Part shown: positions 56,518 to 64,000 of the stretch, piece by piece
Layout of the letters: each line of letters begins with the position of its first letter
Position numbering within the stretch: the stretch's first letter is position 1
Source of the DNA: Bryoerythrophyllum caledonicum
Lineage: Eukaryota; Streptophyta; Bryopsida; Pottiales; Pottiaceae
Direction: 5' to 3'
Assembly (NCBI GenBank): GCA_963971425.1
Contig: OZ020524.1
Location: forward strand, 17,921,845-17,985,844
Length of the DNA stretch: 64,000 nucleotides
The notes under the pieces: model-generated
Told to the model about the DNA's origin: nothing
Seen by the model: the letters and a program-made list of their open reading frames with translations, nothing else
Database searches by the model: none
Position numbers and translations under genes: made by a program

Positions 56518-57456
56518 ATATGGAATAATTTTTTTTTGTATATACATCTTTTAGCTTTGAAATCTATCTCATATGTTACCAATATAGAGATGATCTTGTG
56601 GCCAAAATTTCATTATGTATCAACGAAACCTCAATCCTAGGAAGGGTGTTGAAGTTGGAAGTAGTGGTAAACTTTCCCCTTTGTTTGTCACAACAATACA
56701 TGTTGGTAGACTTGGTATATGTTTTTTGTGTAAATCTTTTGGATTTTGAAATTTTCCACACTTGTATTTGACGTGAAGGTGACTTCATACCCAAAATTTC
56801 ATGGACAAATCAATTTTTTTGAATTCTTGGGAGGGTGTCAAAGTGAGCAGCTGTGAAACTTTTCTCACAACTAACCCCCATGTTAGTAGATTTTGAATAT
56901 CTTCTTTTGAATACATTTTTTGGCCTTGAAAATTTTCCCACATGTTATCAACATAAAGGTTACCATGTGTCAAAAATTTCATGTTGAAATAACAAACCCT
57001 CAATCCTAGGGAGGGTGTCAAAGTTGGAAGTAGTAAAATGGTTTTTCCCTTTTTTTCTCATAATTACACATGTTGGTAGATTTGGGATGTGATTTTTTTG
57101 GTGCATTTTTTGGACTTGAAAATTTCCACACATGTAATCAACATAAAGGTGTTTTCACTCCAAAAATTCCATGGGCAAAAAAAATTTCCTCAATCCTTGG
57201 GATGGTGTCAAAGTTGGCGGTTGAGAAACTTTTCTCACAGCTACCCCATGGTGGTTAATTTTTAATATCTTTTGTTTTATAAGTCCTCTGGACTTGAAAT
57301 TTGGTATGCATGTTTTTAACATAGAGGTGATGGTGTTCCCAAAATTTCAGGGTAAAAGAACAATTTTTTAGCCCTGTGGAGGGCGTCAAAGTTGGCAGCA
57401 GTGTGGGACACCGTCCCTGGAATTGCCCAAACGCCAATTTGAATGTCACCCTACTG
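56506..57456 (-). repeat. Right inverted arm of element E, five tandem units
   Basis: Each unit repeats the same order of words, including a TCAAAGTTGG block, an ACAACTA(C)CCC(C)ATG block, TTGGTAGATTT, CTTTTGGACTTGAAA and a CAACATAAAGGT block. They are spaced 178-189 bp apart. The outermost unit is shortened and ends in the terminal GGTGTC-like sequence. Confidence 0.8.
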
Positions 57457-57458
57457 TA

Positions 57459-57516
57459 CAGTGGGGAGACACCCAAATTGGCGCCTTGTGCAATTCCATG
57501 GATAGTGTCCACACCC
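57459..57516 (+). repeat. Solo Tc1 terminal fragment abutting element E
   Basis: CAGTGGGGAGACACCC begins directly after the TA that borders element E. It continues as ACCCAAATTGGCGCCTTGTG to GATAGTGTCC, i.e. the first about 58 bp of a C/E-type left terminus, and then stops. The junction reads CTGTACAG, a perfect palindrome formed by two element ends around one TA. Confidence 0.75.
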
Positions 57517-57959
57517 CGCTCACTAGGTTCAATCCGTGTTCGGGCTGTCAGGCCCTGTTTTGGTCTTCTTTCCGTCTCCCGCGGCCGTCCCCCAAAAGCA
57601 TCTTTCCGCCCCCTTGTCCGCGTCTTTTCCTTCCAGCGCCTCTCGCCCTTTCCGAGATCCCTGCCCGATCCATCCCGATAAGCGCCTGCCCGCCCCTGCT
57701 ATCGGCGCAGACCCCGAGACCCGATAAAACCATATCGGCTATCGGCCTAGGAACGGATCCACGCCCACGTGTACCGGTGGGACCCATCCACCCGCCCTCC
57801 GCCGTCGATAAGCCAGTATCATCCGGGCAATCCGAGGAGCGGATATGATGTAGATGATTTATGTTGGACTCGGCTTGCAACGTCTCCCCAGCCCGTGTTC
57901 ATTGCGGCGCCATTTGTTGTGCTCGCGGGAGAGTAGAGTGTCACCGATAGGCAGCGGGA
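57517..57959 (+). promoter_or_regulatory. Upstream region of the MULE transposase gene
   Basis: A GC-rich stretch contains many TATCGG/CGATAA words (for example 57686-57745 and 57806). It probably includes the left end of the Mutator-like element, but I did not find a defined TIR. No TATA box is assigned. Confidence 0.4.
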
Positions 57960-60900
57960 ATGGAGTTCCTGGATCTGAATCTCCTGCCGCCGGTCTTCCC
58001 AGGTGTGGATGCAAGTGAGGTACCAGTTCGGAGTGGAGCCGATAACGGGGTGGCAGCGAGAGGATGGAGGCGGCAGGGTCGAAAGAAGCCTGCTGGTGTG
58101 CGTGAGGAGGGTGTGCAAGATCTAGATACAGCTATCCGAGAAGGCCCGCACGCTCGGTACCTCATGAAGCATGGTCACAAGGTTCTTAGGATGCGTGATG
58201 CATTACATAAGCCTCCACCTGGTTTGCTAACTTGGAAAGATCTGAGGTGGAATATTGAGGCCGAGAGGGAGACGAAGTCCGCTGTTGATGACCTCCATGG
58301 TCTTCCTGATCATGACCCCGGTGAGGGAAAGCAATCGAAGCTTATCGCCTACATTCCATGGGATAGAGTAATGGATTTCGTGAACGGTGAGCAATCAGGC
58401 CGAAAGGACGTTGAGACCACATTCGTGCGGGATAAATTCGACCCCACGAACGTGGAAGATAAGACCCACTATCGCTGGAACTGCCCCATCGAGCTTCAAC
58501 GGTAAGATGGTCATTGCTGTTACGAGGGTTACTGTCATATCGTCTACTGCGCACTGTATCCATCACTAAAAGTTCTCGGCTGTCGTTGCAGATGGCGTTG
58601 TCAATACGGTCCCCAAGACAATAGAGACAAGATCGACGATATCACTCCCGATATGGCACCCACAGCACGACGATAAAATCGGAAAGGAAAACAGATATAC
58701 TCAGGACGTGGTCAGAAAGGCCCTCGTGCTACTGACGCGAAGGAGGGAGGGTCTATGAAGGTGGGCTGCCAATGTAGATTCTATGTAAAGAGGTACTACT
58801 TTCTACCATCTATCGCCGAGATAGGGTATTTCTGCAAAGATCACGTTGATAGAGAGGGCATTATCGTTCACGATAAGGTAAACATCACTAGGGGGAGACT
58901 CAGATTCCGAAAGTGCATATCGGAGGAGGTTAGAGATTGGGTTCTACGGCAGTACGACGAGCTCGTTCCTATGGAATCGATTAAACTAAAGCATCAGAGG
59001 TTGGTACTCAAAGGACGCGATGAGGGCACGCTCACACCTTCTCGGGATTGTTTCCTGAGCATGGAGGATATTCGGAACATTTGTGGCGTCCGTGCGCAAG
59101 AACTCTACCAGAAGCACCATAATGATGCCGAGAGTGTTAGAATGTGGGTACGAGAGAATCGAGAGATGGTATTCTACTACCAGGATCCGGGGACTAAGAT
59201 AGAAGGGGTCTTGAACTCTGACAACGTGCCCTTCGTGATAGGGATTCAGACCCCCTTTCAGCTGCGGATGATGCTCAACTATGGGCACGATAGCATTATT
59301 GCGATAGACGGGACCTTCGCTACAAACAACAAGAAGGTATGCGCCTTTACGATTCGCTCTGAATGTGTCTACTCATCCTATCTACGAACTTCTGCTACAT
59401 CGATTCGTATCTTCTAGTACTAATATTTCCTATTGTTTACAGTACCCTCTATTCACGATGATGGTGTTCGACGACTGGAGGAATGGCGTGCCCGTCGCCT
59501 TTATAATCACCGCGAGATCAAAACAAAGTGATCTAGTGCCTTGGATGCACGCTCTAAAAGAGAAGCTAGAGCAAATCAACCCAAGATGGAGACCTACAGC
59601 ATTCGTACTCGACGACGCCGATAACGAGATCAACTCACTCCGGTAAGAAACTATAGAGACTCACAGAATACCCCCTCTGGTTTCATATCTTGCCTTTTGT
59701 ACGTCAGGTTCAGGTCGGGATGATCCGACATATCGGCGTTCCGGCTTTCTCGTATCGTGCCGGGTTATCTGATGGGTTATCGTGTTTTTACTTATCGCAG
59801 GGAAGTTTGGCCTCGGTCGTTTCTGTTCCTATGCTTGTGGCACGTGCGTCGAGCCTGGCAAAAGAACGCTTGTGCGAAGTTGAAAGACATGGAGACGAGA
59901 GCTGCTGCATTGCGTACTGTAGGGGATCTTATGTACATGTCGGAGACACCAAGTGATTGCGATGACCCTGCTACGAGAGGACCTCCTACGAGGATCTGGA
60001 CGTTGTTAGAGTGGGTTCAACACGTCTATATGGAGGCAAAGGCACGCATTCCAGATGCAAAGGAGTACTGGAAGTATTTTGACAAGGAATGGATGCCGAA
60101 AATCCATATGTGGGTAGTGGGAGACAGAAAGATCCCTCATGCGGGCCAGGATACCACAGCTGCGATAGAGTCATTCCATTCGAACATGAAATCCGTCTTG
60201 CGACAGTCGAAAAGGAAGCTCATCGGCCAACGGATGGACTGGCTTATCTATGAGCTCACTGGGAATGTCATTGAGAAATATGACTACATCGACTGGAGTA
60301 AACAGCACGGGTTCGTGAAGAACAAGAAGTTGAGGCAGATTATGGTAAACTCCATTATTCAAGCCAATTCGATCCCAAACGAGAACGTCGTATTGCCAAT
60401 GTATATTGGAGGACCGGCTTTGGTTAGGTCTTCGAAACGAGGTCACATTGCGTACGCTGTATACAATCCCTGCACAGAGTGGGCCGTCTGCGAGTGTGTG
60501 TATTCCCAGAAAGGGAACATCTGCAAGCATCAAGTTAAAGTACTCGAGTTAACGAGACCCGACCTCGCCTCAGGCAAGATTGCCCGATACCTCGGCTCTC
60601 TACGCGGCACGGCCCAAGGAGGTATGACAAATCTCCTGCTCTCCAACGACCAGAGATCGGAAATCCTACGGCCTGTTCTCGATATCGACGCCAACGATAT
60701 CTTGCCTTCAAGATCATGTGACCGAGATGTATGTTTCGAGACATCGCCAACACGAGAACTGGGAAGTGTGTGGTCAGATGACTTCGACCGCATGCACCAA
60801 CTCATTTTGAAGCTCCTCGATAAGGCGTATCGGCAACCGATACTGGCGCGGCACTTGGACGCCGGGTTACGAAGTATGGATGCAACATTGTCCAGAGTCG

Positions 60901-61067
60901 AGGCAGATATTGATGCCGGCATGCTTCATCCACTGCAGCAGATTGCTCATTCCCTCCCTTGTAACCGAGACGGGCTCGGAATGAGGCTTCAAAGACTGCG
61001 CGATTTCTTAGATTCGCGAGGTTACCGACATTCCTCGGCTCGTGCTCCCGAGAACCTTACGCAGTAA
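57960..61067 (+). pseudogene. Mutator-like (MULE) transposase with SWIM zinc finger, one in-frame stop
   Basis: Four exons, 57960-58501, 58592-59336, 59443-59642 and 59801-61067, join in phase with GT-AG introns and span 917 codons. A single TAA at 58674-58676 interrupts exon 2. The N-terminal zinc region (WRCQYG, GCQCRFYVKRY, GYFCKDHVD) is FAR1/WRKY-GCM1-like. The MULE core has IIAIDGTFATN (Asp420), FVLDDADNEI (Asp486/487), LCLWHVRRAW (Cys-x2-His) and TTAAIESFHSN (Glu619). A SWIM finger follows: Cys726-x-Cys728-x8-Cys737-x-His739. All exons downstream of the stop are open, so the loss is recent, or the TAA is an assembly error. The enzyme would cut and paste its element; related proteins (FAR1/FHY3) became transcription factors. 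The gene faces the Ulp1 gene. Confidence 0.85.
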
Positions 61068-61102
61068 GCATAGCCAATAGGCTATATTCTTAATTTAGAG
61101 AT

Positions 61103-61126
61103 CCGATAACGCCACCGCGTTATCGG
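61103..61126. terminator. Perfect 10-bp inverted repeat after the MULE transposase
   Basis: CCGATAACGC (61103-61112) pairs with GCGTTATCGG (61117-61126) around the loop CACC, 36 bp past the stop codon. It could act in RNA 3' processing, or be a protein-binding palindrome. The label terminator is only positional; plant genes do not end at such hairpins by rule. Confidence 0.4.
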
Positions 61127-61476
61127 GTTGCCATATTGCGGTCCATCGTCCTCTCCTACATATGTTCATCTTATCGGAAGAGGTATACTGCTCTCGCTCC
61201 TATAGTTCTTATCGCGGGAGGTATAGTCCTCGACAGGATACAAACAGGATTGGTAGGACAAATACTCATTATAATGCATAGATAAACGATAGCCAGGATA
61301 GAAAGACATCTTCGCGATCATTTCATTACCAACACATTCTTGTACATTATGGAATGTACAGTACAGAATCGTCCGGTATTTGATCGGAAAATGAATGTAT
61401 ACACACCTATCGTCGGACGATATGTCTGAGCCTAACCTATCGTACATATAAAATACAAGAAGAAGAAGCTCTGAGC
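61127..61476. other. Convergent intergenic region of the MULE
   Basis: There is no gene. It lies between the 3' ends of the transposase and protease genes and contains several TATCG(G/C) and CGATA words. Confidence 0.5.
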
Positions 61477-63992
61477 CTACTTCTTCTTCGGCTTTCTCTT
61501 CGTGCCCGGCTTCTTCACCCCTTCCCTAGGTGCTTCGCCGAGAGGCTGCCTCACACGACATCCCTTGAGCTGCAATGCTATCGTCTTCTCGATACCCAAG
61601 TCGATAGCAGCCCTCGTCGTATTCCTCCTTCCTGTTTCCGGGCTCATCTCCATGGTTTCATCATCGCCCTCCATGTTCTCGCTGGCGAGAACATATGCCT
61701 GTACAAGACTCCAGACATCAACTGTAGGCTTAGAAAACCCATTGGGCGGAGAAATAAGCTCGAGATAGAACGCCTGAACTAACCACAGTCGCGCTTTTGA
61801 CCCCGCCCAGTCCTGCCATTTGTGGTTCTTCAGCAAATCCGGATCGGACACTGGACTACTCCCACGTATGACGAGGTACTGCCAGAATGCTAAGCACGAC
61901 ACGTAACCGCACTCCCACGACAACGCTTGCTTTGGAATCGGCAACCTCTTCACCTTCCGTCCTTGCCACTTCCTCCACATGGCCGACTTAGGCGAAACAC
62001 CCCTCGCCATCGCCCACGCCATGTGCAACACAAACGCGAAGTTGCCCGCTCGCTCGTCCCGGTGCATATTCAACGTGTCGAATTGTATCGTCTGGGAGTC
62101 CTCCACGACAAATATACTCCAGTGACCCATGTTCTGGTAGGGCACCACTAGTGTGTCCTCGAGTCGAGATACGGTACGCACGGTACGATAGATGTAATAC
62201 ACGACTTCGTCCCATGTGCTTGCGTCATCGATTTTCGACTGCATGCAATTGGACATCCAGTTGTGAGTCAACGCGTAGTGCCGTCGTACCTCCGGGTCAG
62301 CGCGGTATACGATATGCCGGAGTAGGAAGTCCATAAGAGAGCCGTCGAGCTCTCGCCGGTCCTGGAGAATGCAGCCCCAGTCGGCACGATTGAGCGATAT
62401 GGTCACAGCTTTCCTCTTGTCCGGGCTGAAGACGAGCATATCGTCTACAATGTCATCGAGTTTCTTGCCAGGGGGTCTGCGGGACAGAAATGACACTGTG
62501 AGATAGCAAACGATACGTGCATTTGTACAGTACAAGTCATATCGTATTAAGGGGTTATCGTTCACAAGATATCAAACATGAACTATACTTGAGGAAGCAA
62601 ATCGGAAAGTATCGGACGATAAGAGTAAAAAAACTAAACCTGTGCTTCAGAAGCTCGACGATAAGACCCAAACTTTGCTCGACCAGCTCCGGAGAGTGAC
62701 TTGCAGCCTCGAAGCATAGAGTGGGCTCTCTATTCCAGTCGGGCATCCGAGACGTGCAGATGTGGCGGTTCTCGGGCAACATACACTCATACGGGGGTGG
62801 GTTATCAGGGACGCGTTTCGCGAGCGATTCCAGAAGTCCTGGATGATACACAATGGACTCCCTCTTCTCCATCACGCCCTCGATGACTTGCGCTAGAGTT
62901 CGCTCTCTCCATTGTTCCGATAACCCGTCCTAGAAAAACACAGAATCTATAGTCGTTAGGGGCATAGTCTCTATGACACGGATTCGAGGGGAAGCAAACA
63001 ACATAGCATACATAGGCGGATATCGCGATAGGTTAAAAGGACGGTTTTGTCTATTAATTCCCTCGGCAACCTTCACGACTACGTTGTGTTCTTACCCCGT
63101 GTAATAATCGTAAGTCCTCGGGGGTTCGGTTCCCGTGTAGGTTTAGCAACCCATCTCCAAGCGTGAGGTCAGCCATTACCTGGGTCCATCCGAGAGGCGT
63201 TTCGTCCCCGTCGTCCGCTACAACAGGCTCCGATGGCGTTGCCGCTCCTTCTTCAGGTACGGTAGGCTCCGAAGGCATTGCCGCTTCTTCTTCAGACAGC
63301 CTAGGCTCCGATGGCTGCGAATCCCTCTCAACGATAGGCGGATCGTTGTTTTCTTTAGCCCGACATTCCTTCTCGGCTTCGATAGGAACCGGGACCATGT
63401 AAGAAGCGACGCCTGACATATCGCCTTCGGCAGTAGCACCGCCTGCAGATGTAGTGCGCCGGTCCGCTAGGTTCTCAGCTTCCTGGCTGACCTCGGCGTT
63501 GTCAGGTGTGACATCGGCTTCTTGCTCCTCGCTCCCACGGCTTAAATTCGGGACGTCATCGAACCCGGGGTCGGGGATACTGGCATCTCCTTCGTTACCC
63601 GATATCTCCTCCCTCTCGGAGTCGACGTCCATCGTCTCCTCCCCCTCCCGAGATGCAGCTTCTGAAGGACTCTCATCTTTCGTATCGCCGACGTCCTCCA
63701 CCACGATATGCGGCGGGAGAGAGACCTTCTCTACGTGCTCCATTCTTTGAGCAGGTTCTCGTCGCTCTCCGAGCCCAATCGGAGTTCCGTCGTGGACGGC
63801 GATAAGAGCCTGGGCACCCTCGATGTCTCGAGTATTCCGAGAAGAATCCTCCGTGACGTCTTCGGATCGAATACGTGACACCGATGCTGCGCATTGCTTC
63901 CGGCAGAAACTTGTTATCGCCGTGAGACAAGCCTGCATCTCGGGCCCGTCATGGACTCCGATAAGGTGACCACCTACCATATCTGTACACAC
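61477..63992 (-). CDS. Ulp1-type (C48) cysteine protease carried by the MULE, 5' end outside window
   Basis: Minus-strand exons 63992(or beyond)-63096, 62929-62640 and 62476-61477 join in phase (donors G|GTAAG and G|GTTTAG, acceptors TCTAG|G and CGCAG|A). The first is a long acidic, Glu/Ser/Pro-rich segment with repeated PSEP(x)VxEEGAA motifs. The last holds the protease fold. His is in YQNMGHWSIF (codon 62124-62122), Asp in IQFDTLN (62079-62077), and Cys in SWECGYVSC (61911-61909), with the oxyanion Gln six residues before Cys. The protein ends in a KKPGTKRKPKKK tail, a likely nuclear signal. C48 proteases remove SUMO or related modifiers. MULEs that carry Ulp1 domains are known in plants (Kaonashi type). 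The part in the window has no frame damage, and the N-terminus may continue past position 64000. Confidence 0.8.
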
Positions 63993-64000
63993 GTGACAGT

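Larger units (their letters stand above)
54413..57456 (+). mobile_element. Tc1-type element E with about 940-bp modular inverted arms
   Basis: The right arm (56506-57456) ends CCCTACTG followed by TA at 57457-57458. The visible part of the left arm (54413-54735) is its inner portion in inverse orientation. Unit marks (GGAGGGTGTCAAAG-type) in the right arm lie near 56640, 56829, 57010, 57198 and 57376, so about five units of 178-189 bp. Element C, closely related, has three. One open transposase ORF is enclosed. The left terminus is lost in the gap. Confidence 0.8.

Noticed and set aside
58674..58676. TAA in MULE exon 2 as part of a small intron
   Set aside because: No GT-AG pair around it keeps the frame while removing the stop and keeping the flanking zinc-region residues; treated as a real or assembly-derived stop.
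63100..63140. GGGGTTCGGTTCCCG resembles a tRNA T-arm
   Set aside because: No acceptor, D or anticodon arms could be placed around it, and it falls inside the protease gene near a splice donor.

Overview
This window looks like nuclear DNA of a land plant, most likely a non-seed lineage (bryophyte, lycophyte or fern). That placement is inferred from family content only. Four host-type genes with GT-AG introns can be read: a subfamily-IX-like bHLH factor, an ATL-type RING-H2 protein, mevalonate kinase and a group-C-like bZIP. Each has plant-type features. They sit among decayed mobile elements of at least seven kinds. DD34E Tc1-type transposons are unusually frequent. There is one 200-N assembly gap.

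Layout. 1-1.9 kb: low-complexity flank. 1.9-5.0 kb (-): decayed Ty3/gypsy pol ending in a PHD-finger-like domain. 7.1-8.2 kb: dead Tc1 copy A. 9.5-14.1 kb and 20.5-23.4 kb: small dispersed repeats (called R1, R2, R3 here), one nested in another. 15.0-17.3 kb: Tc1 element B. 17.7-20.5 kb: Tc1 element C, with about 550-bp inverted repeats made of about 175-bp tandem units. 25.5-26.8 kb: bHLH gene. 28.0-29.0 kb (-): ATL gene. 29.9-32.0 kb: a MITE-like hairpin and a PIF/Harbinger remnant. 32.6-34.6 kb and 42.0-44.6 kb: two parts of an L1-like LINE. Between them, at 34.6-42.0 kb, lies a 7.4-kb unit bounded by short inverted repeats. It carries a very large transposase-like gene and a small gene of unknown function. 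46.4-47.6 kb: RNase H plus restriction-like endonuclease tail of a non-LTR element. 48.8-50.8 kb: mevalonate kinase. 51.9-52.9 kb: bZIP. 53.4-57.5 kb: Tc1 element D (cut by the gap) and element E, whose 335-codon ORF is open but has lost the first catalytic Asp. 57.5-64 kb: a Mutator-like element with a four-exon MULE transposase (one in-frame stop) facing a multi-exon Ulp1-type protease gene that runs off the window.

How the genes work together. The host genes are unrelated neighbours and form no cluster. Gene pairs that appear to act together are inside mobile elements: MULE transposase with Ulp1 protease, and the large zinc-finger/DDE-like gene with the 170-aa ORF, both of the latter preceded by similar pyrimidine-rich repeat arrays. 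The 34.6-42.0 kb unit is the best candidate for an under-described system. Most element genes carry frameshifts or stops. Some may be assembly errors, since two of the clearest frameshifts fall in homopolymers.
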